Shown: positions 37,170 through 46,252 of the stretch, piece by piece | Numbering within the stretch: position 1 is the first letter of the stretch | Layout of the letters: each line of letters starts with the position of its first letter | Assembly (NCBI RefSeq): GCF_010727605.1 | Contig: NZ_AP022568.1 | Coordinates: 5,208,001-5,272,000 of the forward strand | Length of the DNA: 64,000 nucleotides | DNA from: Mycobacterium simiae | Lineage (GTDB): Bacteria; Actinomycetota; Actinomycetes; Mycobacteriales; Mycobacteriaceae | Reading direction: 5' to 3' | Position numbers and translations under genes: made by a program | Notes under the pieces: model-generated | What the model was told of the DNA's origin: nothing | What the model saw: only the letters and a program-made list of their open reading frames with translations | Database searches by the model: none

Positions 37170-37680
37170 GGACCTGGCCGTCACGCTCGCACGCGACAGA
37201 GGTTTGGCAGCGCACCTTGACGGGGCACGCCTCTACAACGCGGCCGTCGCGTCCGGTGCCACACTTGCAGAACTGTGCGCACCATTCGACACCGTCTCGA
37301 TCTGTTTCTCGAAAGGCCTTGGAGCGCCAGTTGGTTAGGTACTAGTAGGCAGTCAGTCGCTGATCATTCGCGCAAGACGCTGGCGCAAAGTCCTTGGCGG
37401 GGGGATGCGCCAATCAGGGGATCCTAGCCGCAACATGCCTCTATGCGCTCGAATATAACGTCCGGCGCCTCAGCGAAGACCACGCCAATGCCGCCCTCCT
37501 TGCTGAGGCACTCGCGCACGTCGAGCAGGCGACCGCCATCTCACACGCGACCAACATGGTGTTCGCACAGCTCCCCACCCCAGACTGCGAACCCCTCGAA
37601 AAGTGGCTTCATAGCGGCGGAATTGTCGCCCAGATCCGACCGAAACACGATTCGACTCCCAGGGGGCAAGTCGGCGCTTG
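37170..37680 (+). pseudogene. Low-specificity L-threonine aldolase, broken
   Basis: [19 protein letters not shown] is the PLP-binding aldolase core (HLDGAR), then [11 protein letters not shown] carries the PLP Lys. A TAG follows, after which VLVGSQSLIIRARRWRKVLGGGMRQSG continues in frame. One extra base then shifts to ILAATCLYALEYNV...SEDHANAALLAEAL in the next frame, and the C-terminus fades after about 37630. The N-terminal half is missing. One nonsense, one frameshift, both ends truncated. Confidence 0.85.
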
Positions 37681-37820
37681 CCCGTCGACTTGTCGAGCCC
37701 AAATACGCTGGGACGCTGAAGGTTCAGCTCTTCGGCAGTTGAACTTACATTTGGCGAATACGTCACAGCGACGGTTACTTCACCAACTATGCTGTGCAAC
37801 AGCATCTTCCAACATTATGT

Positions 37821-37844
37821 CATGGATAATCTACATTATCCATG
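37821..37844. promoter_or_regulatory. Perfect 10-bp dyad, operator-like
   Basis: CATGGATAAT-CTAC-ATTATCCATG, followed by ACTAGTT repeated three times in tandem (37854-37874). AT-rich and symmetric, about 220 bp beyond the 3' end of the minus-strand marR. Could be a regulator site or an element end. Confidence 0.45.
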
Positions 37845-38063
37845 AACTGGGCAACTAGTTACTAGTTACTAGTCGCAGTTGCGGTCATGGCTGACAATCA
37901 CTGCTCAAAGTCCGTATTCGTCACGGCTGGGTCATGCATGGGATCTCCTTTTGGTTGTCGATCAACGCGGTGGGCCGGCGTCGTGCGGGATGTTGATCCC
38001 AAAACGAGTTGCGTGACCCTCGAATCCCTGTTCACCCACTCGGTACGGCCGACGGCGGAGCGG

Positions 38064-38546
38064 TTATAAGATCCGTTGCAGCAGAGCGAGGAGCTGCTGT
38101 TGCTCTTCGAGGGTCAGGGGCGCAAGCAGCGTGTCGGTGGTGTGGTCGGTGGCGATCTTGATGTCGTCGACCGCCCGCCTACCGCGAGCGGTGAGTTCGA
38201 GTTCGTTAAGCCGACGGTCAGCCGGAGCCCTCCTGCGCCGGACCAGGCGGTTGCGTTCAAGTTCGTCGGCGGCCAACGACATCGTGCTGCGTTCCAGCCG
38301 CATCTGTTGTCCGATCATGTGCTGACTTGTCGGTCCTTGAGCATCCAGCAGCAGCAGCATCCCCGCTGCGCGGACCGACAGCTTGGCTCCAGCCAATTCT
38401 TGACCGAACAGCTCGATCGCCCGCGCGCTGACCGTCCCCAACAGAAAACACACATGGTCTGCCAGGACTGCAGGAATGGGTACCGCAGCAGCGGTCCCTC
38501 CGGTCGACGCCGGCGTTGCGCCAGACTGCTCGATGTTGCGTGCCAT
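38064..38546 (-). CDS. MarR family regulator
   Basis: 160 residues from ATG 38546 (GGGAG upstream). The winged helix reads KLSVRAAGMLLLLDAQGPTSQHMIGQQMRLERSTMSLAADELERNRLVRRRRAPADRRLNELELTARG. The C-terminal helix LTLEEQQQLLALLQRIL is the usual dimerisation segment. Divergent from the SDR/dehalogenase operon at 38914, so it likely regulates it. Confidence 0.85.
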   Translation of the reverse strand: MARNIEQSGATPASTGGTAAAVPIPAVLADHVCFLLGTVSARAIELFGQELAGAKLSVRAAGMLLLLDAQGPTSQHMIGQQMRLERSTMSLAADELERNRLVRRRRAPADRRLNELELTARGRRAVDDIKIATDHTTDTLLAPLTLEEQQQLLALLQRIL

Positions 38547-38573
38547 GCGCGCTCCCGTCCCGGTGAAGATCAA

Positions 38574-38913
38574 CGGACCATTTTAACGCGTCGACCAATG
38601 GATCATCTTCGTCTGAGATGGTTTGACACTCCGCATAGTGGCTGATCCGCCTCGAGACCGGCTGGGCGCGGCCGGGGGGCTTGGCCGCCAGCCTTGATGT
38701 CACTGGACGTCGTTCTCCGGGACGGTCGCCGCGAACAGACCCTCTTGATCTGATCGGCGTCTCGGCGCCTAGCCGACCGGGGCCGGTGCCAGTCTCATCA
38801 TCATCCGGCCATAGAATACTTTATTGATCGGAGCGTTCATTTGATGGATTATTGTGTCAACCATCGAGCGGCTGATGATGCGGCAGGCTGCCGCATCGAG
38901 GAAAGGAAACACC
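38574..38913. other. Divergent promoter region marR/SDR
   Basis: About 340 bp; AT-richer at 38810-38860, where a promoter is likely. A loose dyad TTGATGG...CCATCGA spans 38841-38867. Confidence 0.4.
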
Positions 38914-39672
38914 GTGAAGCTCAGAGGCAAGTTCGCCGTCGTCACCGGCGGAGGGTCGGGTATCGGGTTGGCCATCACCAAGGCGCTCCGTTCCGCCAGT
39001 GTCGAGGTCTTGATCGTGGGACGCGACCCCCGGCGGCTGGCTACGGCGCAGGGTCGTGATCCCGGCATCAGCACGTTCGTGGCCGACCTTACCGACGAAG
39101 GCGATCGGGACCGCCTCGTCGAACATGTCGCCGGCGGCCGCGAGCTAGACGTTTTGGTCAACAATGCCGGCACCATGACCGACATCGATCTGCACGACCC
39201 ATCCGCCCTGCTCGCGATGGAAAGCGAATTGGCACTGGACCTCTCGGCGCCGATGCATCTGACCATGTCGTTGCTGCCCATTCTTCGGGGCCGGCCGGAG
39301 GCGGCCGTAGTCAACGTCAGCACCGGCCTGGTTTACGCGCCGTTCGGCCGGATGCCGGGGTATGCGATCGCTAAGGCTGGCGTGCATGCCTTCAGCCAAG
39401 CGTTGCGGCACCAAACCCGAGGCGACACCCTGCACTTGCTCGAGGTCTTGCCCCCGACCGTGGACACCGAACTCACCAGCAAGTACGGCGGATCCAAGAT
39501 CAAACCGGACAAGGTCGGCTCCGCTGTTGTGAAAGCTCTGACTAACGACACGACCGAACTGCGCATCGGGCAGACGAAGTTCCTGTACGCGATGTCAAGG
39601 ATCGCTCCCAACGCCATCTTCACGATGATGAACAAGGCCGCTGACAGCCTCGCGGCGAAGGCACAGTCATGA
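38914..39672 (+). CDS. Short-chain dehydrogenase/reductase
   Basis: 252 residues from GTG 38914, chosen because GAGGAAAGG precedes it and MKLRGKFAVVTGGGSGIG is the usual SDR start (the frame opens at 38854). NNAG (VNNAGTM), VVNVSTGL with the active-site residue region, and YAIAKAG (YxxxK) are present. The stop overlaps the next gene's ATG (ATGA), so it is coupled to dehalogenase paralogue B. Probably converts the alcohol formed by dehalogenation; inference. Confidence 0.85.
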   Translation: MKLRGKFAVVTGGGSGIGLAITKALRSASVEVLIVGRDPRRLATAQGRDPGISTFVADLTDEGDRDRLVEHVAGGRELDVLVNNAGTMTDIDLHDPSALLAMESELALDLSAPMHLTMSLLPILRGRPEAAVVNVSTGLVYAPFGRMPGYAIAKAGVHAFSQALRHQTRGDTLHLLEVLPPTVDTELTSKYGGSKIKPDKVGSAVVKALTNDTTELRIGQTKFLYAMSRIAPNAIFTMMNKAADSLAAKAQS

Positions 39673-40559
39673 ACGCCGCCCCCGCGGTGCCTGATTGGCT
39701 CGACACCACGATCTACCCGTTCGACAACCACTATCGGCACATCGACGGCCACACCGTGCATTACATCGACGAGGGCTCCGGACCGGTGCTGCTGCTGTTG
39801 CACGGCAATCCCTCTTGGTCGTTCGTCTACCGCAACATCATCACCGAGTTGTCGACCCAATTTCGCTGTATTGCCCTGGACTACCCTGGCTTCGGGCTAA
39901 GTACCGCTGCCCCCGGCTACACGTTCAAGCCGGAGCAGCACTCTGATGTCGTGGAGCGCTTCATCACCGAACTCGGGTTGACTGACATCCGACTGATGGT
40001 GCATGACTGGGGCGGACCGATCGGGCTCGGTGTTGCCGGACGCCGCCCCGATCTCTTCCACTCGCTGATCATCGGCAACACCTGGGCCTGGCCGGCACAA
40101 GACATCCCGCACGTGGCCATGTTCTCCCGCATCGCCGGTAACCCCTTGAGTCGCTGGCTCATCCGGCGCTTCAACGCCTTCGTCGTCTGGTTGATGCCAG
40201 CCGGGATCACTCATCCCCTGACGCCGGCCGAAAAAGCGGCTTATCGCGGGCCTTTCCCCACCCCGAAATCACGTCAACCCATCGCGGTCTTTCCGCGCGA
40301 AATCCTGGCCAGCAGTTACTACCTCGCACAAGTCGAGTCAGGACTGGCAAAGCTCGCCGACAAGCCCGTGCTGCTGGTATGGGGCAACGCCGACATCGGG
40401 TTCAGAGCCAGCGAACGCAAACGGTTCGAAGCCACCTTCCCCCGCCACCACACTCGAATCCTTGGCGGCGCCAAGCACTTGATTCAAGAATGCAATCCGC
40501 GAGCAATCAGCGACGAAATCCGCGCGTTCGAACGACACCCACCCCAGCTCGCCCCATAA
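39669..40559 (+). CDS. Haloalkane dehalogenase (HLD-III-like), paralogue B
   Basis: 296 residues, very similar to paralogue A at 33382-34275. LLLLHGNPSWSFVYRNII, MVHDWGGPIG and GAKHLIQE contain the Asn, Asp/Trp and His of the active site. It overlaps the SDR stop by ATGA and precedes a split-barrel gene by about 110 nt, with a hairpin between them. The SDR-dehalogenase-split-barrel order suggests a small dehalogenation pathway. Confidence 0.87.
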   Translation: MNAAPAVPDWLDTTIYPFDNHYRHIDGHTVHYIDEGSGPVLLLLHGNPSWSFVYRNIITELSTQFRCIALDYPGFGLSTAAPGYTFKPEQHSDVVERFITELGLTDIRLMVHDWGGPIGLGVAGRRPDLFHSLIIGNTWAWPAQDIPHVAMFSRIAGNPLSRWLIRRFNAFVVWLMPAGITHPLTPAEKAAYRGPFPTPKSRQPIAVFPREILASSYYLAQVESGLAKLADKPVLLVWGNADIGFRASERKRFEATFPRHHTRILGGAKHLIQECNPRAISDEIRAFERHPPQLAP

Positions 40560-40563
40560 GAAA

Positions 40564-40580
40564 ACACCCGCTACGGGTGT
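40564..40580. terminator. Hairpin ACACCC/GGGTGT, no T-run
   Basis: A perfect 6-bp stem just after the dehalogenase stop, without a following T tract. It may reduce read-through or protect the mRNA end. Confidence 0.35.
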
Positions 40581-40668
40581 CACGCTGCGTCGTGCCGATG
40601 CCAGCAATCCCAAAACGCCACTGGCGTCGAGCTAGGCCAAGGAAAACAACTGCGACCGAAGGAAACCG

Positions 40669-41112
40669 ATGACCACACTGCAGGAAGCTGTCGCACTAGC
40701 TGAGGCTGAACGAGGGGTTGCCGTCGTCTCGACGCTGCGAGCCGATGCCACGATCCAGTCGACCGTCGTCAACACCGGCATCATCAGCCATCCCGAATCC
40801 GGCGAGCCCGTCTTGGCATTCGTGTCCCGAGGCAAGGTCAAACAAGCCAACCTGCGGGCCCGACCCCAAATCAGCACCACCTTCCGTCACGGATGGCGCT
40901 ACGCCACTGTCGAGGGCCGCGCCGAGATCGCCGGCCCCGACGACCCACAACCTTGGCTGGACTCCGAACGCTTACGCCTGCTGCTGCGCGAGATCTTCAC
41001 CGCCGCCGGCGCCAGCCACGACAACTGGACCGACTACGACCACACCATGCGTACCGAACGCCGCGCCGCCGTGTTGATCCGGCCCACCCGCATCTATGCC
41101 ATCGGCAACTGA
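40669..41112 (+). CDS. PNPOx-like split-barrel (F420/FMN-binding) protein
   Basis: 147 residues: QEAVALAEAERGVAVVSTLRADATIQSTVVN opens the barrel; VSRGKVKQANLRARPQISTTFRHGWRYATVEGRAEI is the cofactor-binding region of the Rv1155-like family; LIRPTRIYAIGN closes it. Such proteins bind F420 or FMN and reduce small organics. It is last in the SDR-dehalogenase operon; a relic of the same gene follows paralogue A. Confidence 0.83.
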   Translation: MTTLQEAVALAEAERGVAVVSTLRADATIQSTVVNTGIISHPESGEPVLAFVSRGKVKQANLRARPQISTTFRHGWRYATVEGRAEIAGPDDPQPWLDSERLRLLLREIFTAAGASHDNWTDYDHTMRTERRAAVLIRPTRIYAIGN

Positions 41113-41274
41113 CCACGGTGACAGCGAATTGCACAGGCCCACAGCATATTCCACGAAATCAGTAACGCCATGACACACGTCGGCGACTAGTAGCTACTAT
41201 CACCAGCTGTAGGTTCTCAAACTGCGCGACGGATCTCGACGTCTTTAGCAGCAGGTTTGTAAGCTTCTCATGAA

Positions 41275-41320
41275 GATGGCGGGTGCGTTTTCTCATCTTC
41301 GTGGCGGATCCTAGGACCGT
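41275..41320. repeat. Diverged 45-bp direct repeat, copy A
   Basis: Aligns with 43056-43100 (shared TCTCATCTTCGT and GCGGATCCTA cores). The two copies bracket the tetR/hydrolase pair at 1.78 kb spacing. Origin unknown. Confidence 0.55.
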
Positions 41321-41335
41321 AGCGATGCGTGTTGC

Positions 41336-41932
41336 CTACTGGTCAATCAAAGGTTGCGCCAAACCCGCGATGAACAGATCGATCATGCCGTGAACGTCAT
41401 ACTCGGGATCGGCTTCGACGCCGATGCACAGGTTGCCGACGCCGTGCAGGAAATCGAGCGTCCGGACGTCGCCCCGCGGAAGACCCTTCGCCACGGCAGC
41501 TTTCAGCATTCGATCGCACACGGGCAACAGGCGTTCAAGGAATTCGGCATGCAAAGTGTCGAAGCCGGCCTGGTCTGAGCGCAACGCCCGGGCCAACCCG
41601 TGCTTGGTGACCAGGAAGTCGGCGAACCGGTGAACCCACGACCGCAACGCTGCATACGGATTCTCGTCGGGTGCCGGGACGATCGCCTCCAGCGAGGACA
41701 GCGCATCGAGTTGATGACGAAAGACCGCCACGACGAGATCGGCGCGGGTGGGAAAGTGCCGATAGATGGTGCCCACCCCGACGCCAGCCTCGACCGCGAT
41801 CTCACGCACAGGGGCGTCGACCCCGCTGCGCACGAACACCGCTGCGGCGGCATCCAAAAGCGCTTGTTCGTTGCGGCGAGCGTCCGCGCGCTTGGCCGGG
41901 CGTGCCCGAGCGGCCGGAGCCCGAGGCGTCAC
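41336..41932 (-). CDS. TetR family regulator
   Basis: 198 residues. HTH: NEQALLDAAAAVFVRSGVDAPVREIAVEAGVGVGTIYRHFPTRADLV, followed by the TetR_C domain common in actinobacterial efflux/hydrolase regulators. Divergent from the hydrolase at 42053 across three symmetric elements, so direct control is likely. Confidence 0.9.
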   Translation of the reverse strand: MTPRAPAARARPAKRADARRNEQALLDAAAAVFVRSGVDAPVREIAVEAGVGVGTIYRHFPTRADLVVAVFRHQLDALSSLEAIVPAPDENPYAALRSWVHRFADFLVTKHGLARALRSDQAGFDTLHAEFLERLLPVCDRMLKAAVAKGLPRGDVRTLDFLHGVGNLCIGVEADPEYDVHGMIDLFIAGLAQPLIDQ

Positions 41933-41962
41933 ACTTCTCCTCTTTCGATCAAGGTTGAAAAA

Positions 41963-42001
41963 CGGAGCGCTGTTCCGCTACGCTAGCGGAGCGACGTTCC
42001 G
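41963..42001. promoter_or_regulatory. Composite operator between tetR and hydrolase
   Basis: CGGAGCGCTGTTCCG (41963-41977) and CGGAGCGACGTTCCG (41987-42001) are tandem near-copies, each a short dyad. The central TCCGCTA-CGC-TAGCGGA (41974-41990) is itself a perfect 7-bp palindrome. Two TetR dimers could bind side by side. Confidence 0.68.
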
Positions 42002-42052
42002 GTTCCATCCTAGATCACCGGTCACCCAATGACTCAGAAGAGGTTCGACACC

Positions 42053-42985
42053 ATGAGCACCACTCTCGCGACCGCCGACGACATCGACCGAATCACGCCG
42101 GTCATCTCAGTTCGACCGGTGACCCTGACCGCGCCCGGCCGTGGTCACGACCTACAGGTACGCGTCTCCGCACCCGCGCGCGGCCGAGGACTGCCGGTCA
42201 TCGTCTTCTCCCACGGCATGACGCTGACGATGGACGATTACGTCCCCTTGAGCGAATTCTGGGCCTCCCGCGGGTTCATCGTGATCCAGCCAACCCACCT
42301 AGACTCGCTCGGCCTCGCCCCAGACGACACGCGCGCCCCTGACATCTGGCGGATTCGGGTCCAGGACCTGACTCACATCCTCGACCAACTCGACCGGGTC
42401 GAAGCAGCCGTGCCCGGCCTGGCCGGACGCATCGACCGCGGGCTCGTAGCAGCAGCCGGACATTCATGGGGAGCGCAGACCGCCAGCATGCTCGCCGGCG
42501 CCCGCATCATCGAAGACGGCCGGGCACCGGGGCAAAGCATGGCAGACCCACGGGTAAAGGCCGCACTGCTGCTCTGCTTGCCCGGAACCGGGGGCACCGA
42601 TCTGACCCCGTTGGCCACCGAGTACTTCCCTTTTATGAACCCTGATTTCACCAATCTGACGACCCCGAGCTTGGTGGTGGCAGGCGACCGCGACCAGTCC
42701 CCCCTCAGCACGCGCGGTCCGGACTGGTTTACCGACGGCTACCGGCTCAGCCCGGGCGCACGGGACCTGCTTGTTCTGACGGGCGGAGAACACGGCCTCG
42801 GCGGCATCCAGGGCTACAACGACACCCGCACCACCGACGAGAGCCCAGAGCGCGTCGCGATCGTCCAGCACGCCACGGTGGCCTGGCTACGAACCGCACT
42901 CGGTATCGATCGCAGCGCATGGCCTTCCGAGCAACAAAGACTTGCCGCCACCCCCGAGCAGCTGACAAGAGTCGACTCGAAGTAA
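42053..42985 (+). CDS. Alpha/beta hydrolase (dienelactone-hydrolase/PET-hydrolase-like)
   Basis: About 310 residues from ATG 42053 (AGAAGAGG upstream). LPVIVFSHGMTLTMDDY gives the oxyanion region, AAGHSWGAQTA the nucleophilic Ser, LVVAGDRDQSPL the Asp and GGEHGLGG the His. No signal peptide, so cytosolic. The substrate is unknown; members hydrolyse esters and lactones. Probably repressed by the divergent TetR. Confidence 0.82.
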   Translation: MSTTLATADDIDRITPVISVRPVTLTAPGRGHDLQVRVSAPARGRGLPVIVFSHGMTLTMDDYVPLSEFWASRGFIVIQPTHLDSLGLAPDDTRAPDIWRIRVQDLTHILDQLDRVEAAVPGLAGRIDRGLVAAAGHSWGAQTASMLAGARIIEDGRAPGQSMADPRVKAALLLCLPGTGGTDLTPLATEYFPFMNPDFTNLTTPSLVVAGDRDQSPLSTRGPDWFTDGYRLSPGARDLLVLTGGEHGLGGIQGYNDTRTTDESPERVAIVQHATVAWLRTALGIDRSAWPSEQQRLAATPEQLTRVDSK

Positions 42986-43055
42986 ACGAATCCCTACTTC
43001 ACCTACGCTCGCGGACACGATCCATCTACCTGCTGTTTTGCCAAGTTCTGATCAA

Positions 43056-43100
43056 AATGGCGGACGAATTTCTCATCTTCGTAGCGGATCCTATAACCGT
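43056..43100. repeat. Diverged 45-bp direct repeat, copy B
   Basis: Partner of 41275-41320, same orientation. Confidence 0.55.
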
Positions 43101-43296
43101 GCGTTTGTACAGATCTCAATCGCCGCAACAGGAGCCGCTGCAGCTCGGAGGCAGGCGCAGGCCAAGGCCGCCGACGTCGCTAGTCCCCGGCTAACGCGTC
43201 ACCGTGATGTTTCGTGCCTAAGGGCCAGGTTTGCCCGCCGGCTATCTCGAATTCGGTGCGCGACAACATGTACCACGCTCCACGCCCGTACCGGTG

Positions 43297-43323
43297 ACCC
43301 GCCATATTCGATTCCGCCGTATT
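43297..43323. repeat. 27-bp repeat, copy B
   Basis: One mismatch from 27647-27673, same orientation. Confidence 0.6.
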
Positions 43324-43495
43324 CAACGGTGGAGTGCGACCGATGACTGGCGGTGGTGCTCGGGCGGGTTGTTCAAAGAACGGGCGATTATCCGCGCCTG
43401 GGTCACCAGCAAAATAGGCTCGCATTGATTGCTGCGGTCGTTACAGGTGCCTTGCCGTGTTGCCGGGAGGAGCGGTAGCGGCGACGAGGCGTTGT

Positions 43496-43830
43496 CTAGT
43501 CGAACTCTGTGGGCAGCGTGGGGTCGCGGTGGTGGCCGAGTGCTCGTCGTAGCTGGCTCTGGTTGACCCGTCCGAGTGATAGTGGCGGGAGTTCGTCGAG
43601 GCCGAACCAGCCGGTTTCGAGGGTCTCCAGCGGGGCGGGCGCTTCGGCGGCACCGTTGGCGTGGCAGAGAAAGAAAAGCTTGTAGACGTGTATAGGCATC
43701 GACGGCGGGTTGGCCTGCAACTCGCGGTCCCGGCAGGACATGAGCTTGACCGCCGAGGTCCGGTATCCGTCCTAAGCGAGTGCGGCGAGCCTGATTCCCA
43801 CCCGGCGCACCGCATCAGCTGATGAACTGG
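43496..43830 (-). pseudogene. Nudix hydrolase, degraded
   Basis: The C-terminal half is clear: IHVYKLFFLCHANG, ETGWFGLDELPPLSLGRVNQSQLRRALGHHRDPTLPTEFD, typical of ADP-ribose/NDP-sugar Nudix proteins. Upstream in the same frame is a TAG, and the Nudix box region (expected GxxxxxExxxREVxEExG) reads AVRRVGIRLAALA and has lost its Glu residues. The first half is missing. Non-functional. Confidence 0.75.
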
Positions 43831-44050
43831 TCACCTGACAACCCTAACGGCACGTATTCGAGTGGGCGTTGCGGCTGAGTCTCGCTGGTCGGAATTCGCT
43901 GCTGGCGAGCGATATCCGTATCCTTGTGGGCCTCGCACGCGCGGGTGGCTGGCTATATGACCACGAGGGCTGACTTTGCTATGAATTCTATTGCCGCACA
44001 GCATATTAACGAGTATGAACGACTTTGGTCATGGGTGACTGCTGATATCC

Positions 44051-44273
44051 ATGAAGCGATGTTGTGCTGAGAAGGTGCCTGGAGCCGTTCGGGCACGTAT
44101 CGATGATTACCTCACAGCGCTACGTTGGATGGCGCTGTCGCCGACTTCCATGGGATCACAAAGACCCGTTCGATCGCGTCATCGTGGCCCAGGCGCTGCG
44201 CCGCAATCTCACTATCGCGACCCGCGACGCCAAGATCGTCGACGCCGCCCTTACACCCACGCTGCAAGCCTAA
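44051..44273 (+). pseudogene. VapC (PIN-domain) toxin relic
   Basis: KRCCAEKVPGAVRARIDDYLTALRWMAL in one frame, then after a deletion LPWDHKDPFDRVIVAQALRRNLTIATRDAKIVDAA in another. The second part is the conserved C-terminal half of PIN toxins (DPFDR-x-hxAQA...TxD). The N-terminal Asp-bearing strand is lost and no antitoxin remains. Confidence 0.65.
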
Positions 44274-44559
44274 GCCCCTCCCCCGCCCCTGGGTTCACGT
44301 GACGAACAGTCCAAACGCGGACCGATGCGAGTCCATCGCCCGGCACGATCGCTCGTGCTCTAGGCAGATCCCCGCCAACCTAGCTTGACCAACGCGTTGT
44401 GGCCCAGACCGATTGGCTGTTGAAGAATCAATCCTGCTTGTGTGGCAACGATTTCCGATAAGCACTCAGCGGCTCAGAACGCGGCTTTGGCTGCCGTATT
44501 CAACTCGCAAACGCCCGAGATCATCGACGGTTGGTTGAAGGAGCGGGCCGGTGAGCCGG

Positions 44560-45486
44560 TCAGCAATCCGGTACAGCACTGGGTTTCGTGCTGGCCGTCG
44601 CTCGTGCCGGGACCTCCGTCACCGCTTGCCAGCTCGACCGCACCGGCGCCACGAACTGCGCGAGGATGCCCGCCGGTATCGGCGTGCTAGTGCCGACATC
44701 ACACGGCGGCCGCCGTCCCTGTCGGTAGTGCGTGCGGAATAGCACGTCCCAAACCACGGTGATCTCCCCGTAGTTGTTGTTGCTCTCGTCGAGCAGGCGC
44801 GAGTGATGCCAGCGGTGAACGCCGGGAGTGCAAAACAACCAGTCGAGAGCGCCACAACGCAGGTCGACGTTGCAGTGCGACAGCAAGCCGACGAAGGTGG
44901 CGAACGAGAACAGCCATACCACCATGTCGCCAGGCGCGCCGAGCAAATACAGCAGGGGCATCGAGAACACAATCATCCCCGCCGAGTCGACAGGATGAAT
45001 GCGCCCAACGTTGAGACACCACAACCGCGGCACGCTGTGGTGGACGGCATGATACGGCCACAGCCAGGCGACATTGTGGAAAGCGCGATGGCCCCAGTAG
45101 GCGCCAAAATCGCCGACCAGCACCACCAATGCGATCTGCGCCGCCGCGGGCCAGTCATGCGGCCACAGCGCACCTCCGACGTAGCGGGCGAGCCACTGTG
45201 CCACGCCGACGGTGCAGGCCATCACGAGACAGTCGGCCAGCGCTCCAGGCAAGCTGGCACCGATCAGGCCGAAGACTACATCGTGGGTGAGCTGGCCGTC
45301 GGAACGGACCCATTCGCGCTCGAACGGCATAAGACGCTCGAGTCCCCCCAGCGCTAGCGCAAGGCTGAAGAAGACGCAGCCAAGGATGACGGCGCCGTTG
45401 ATCCCGTGGCGCAGGCCCACGGCGGTGATTGCACAGCAGACGGCGCTTAGCAACGGCCACAAAAGCCAAGAGGCAGCGAGGCGCAT
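44560..45486 (-). CDS. Sterol desaturase/fatty-acid hydroxylase family membrane protein
   Basis: 308 residues with about four hydrophobic segments and the diiron histidine clusters HRAFH, HAVHH and HRWHH, plus a later NNNYGEI...THYRQG. A typical C4-hydroxylase/desaturase of lipids acting in the membrane. ATG 45486. The last about 40 residues are low in conservation. No operon partner is seen. A small plus-strand frame at 44442-44560 runs into its 3' end. Confidence 0.87.
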   Translation of the reverse strand: MRLAASWLLWPLLSAVCCAITAVGLRHGINGAVILGCVFFSLALALGGLERLMPFEREWVRSDGQLTHDVVFGLIGASLPGALADCLVMACTVGVAQWLARYVGGALWPHDWPAAAQIALVVLVGDFGAYWGHRAFHNVAWLWPYHAVHHSVPRLWCLNVGRIHPVDSAGMIVFSMPLLYLLGAPGDMVVWLFSFATFVGLLSHCNVDLRCGALDWLFCTPGVHRWHHSRLLDESNNNYGEITVVWDVLFRTHYRQGRRPPCDVGTSTPIPAGILAQFVAPVRSSWQAVTEVPARATASTKPSAVPDC

Positions 45487-45571
45487 GCACCGAGTTTAAC
45501 TTGTCTGAGGTTCAATTCTGTTGCATGACAACACATCTTTCAACTCTGTCCGGCAACAGTTTCCTGCCTAG

Positions 45572-46252
45572 TTAGCGCGAATCGTGCTGCGGTGGTGGGC
45601 TGTTCGAAAGCAGAAGCTGCGGCCAGAAATGATCGTTGGGGTTAGGCAGTGTGAATGCTTTTTGGCCTGCGACGGAGGCCATGTGAGAGGTCAAGGCCTG
45701 TTCGGGCATCCGGGCGGTCGCGAAGCTAGCCACAATGCTTAAGGCGGTGGGCCGCAGGTTGACCAGGGTTTCGATGACTGCTGACTAGCGGACTAGTCGT
45801 GAGGCTCGGCGTCGGCGGGCTGCAGTGAAATCCGCGAAGGCGGTTGATAAGTCGGGCGTGCGGTTCACGAATTCGGCGACGAGTGCAGCGTCCTCGCACG
45901 TGGCCGGCTTCGCACCCGGACCCAGTGTTTGGCCGGCGAGCTGCGGGCATGCTGAATCGCCATGAGCGGTTCGCCGAGTGCTCGGATGAATCGCTCGCCC
46001 GTGGTCGCCGTAGCCAGGTGCCGTTGCGCCAGCGCACAGCGCCCACGGTGACGCGCCCGCCAGCGGCGCGGACCCTATCGTCGACCTCGAGCTGGTCGAG
46101 GGCGGCTAATGCATTGGGCCAGATGCTGATCCCACGCCCGCAGATGTGTCGGTCCGCGTTTCGAGGACGGTGACGTCGTAGCCACACCGACGCATTCCGA
46201 TCGCTTTTGCCAGGCCTGCACTCTCGGCGCCTACAATGACGATCCGTTCGCT
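45572..46252 (-). pseudogene. FAD-dependent monooxygenase, broken
   Basis: Starts GTG 46252: RIVIVGAESAGLAKAIGMRRCGYDVTVLE (FAD-binding, GxGxxG mostly kept). A one-base deletion then shifts GISIWPNALAALDQLE into another frame. Most of the middle is deleted; the C-terminal part (ATCEDAALVAEFVNRTPDLSTAFADF) reappears in a further frame with an in-frame TAG before SAVIETLV. About 227 codons remain of some 380. Confidence 0.8.

Larger units (their letters stand above)
42986..43495. other. Gap with two repeat copies
   Basis: About 510 bp with no gene. It holds the diverged 45-bp repeat (43056-43100) and the 27-bp repeat (43297-43323) whose partner follows the IS3 relic at 27.6 kb. Confidence 0.5.

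Noticed and set aside
44442..44690. Small plus-strand frame MATISDKHSAAQNAALAAVFN... resembling an RsbR/STAS N-terminus
   Set aside because: It overlaps the end of the sterol desaturase gene and loses coding character after about 40 residues; too short to call even as a pseudogene.
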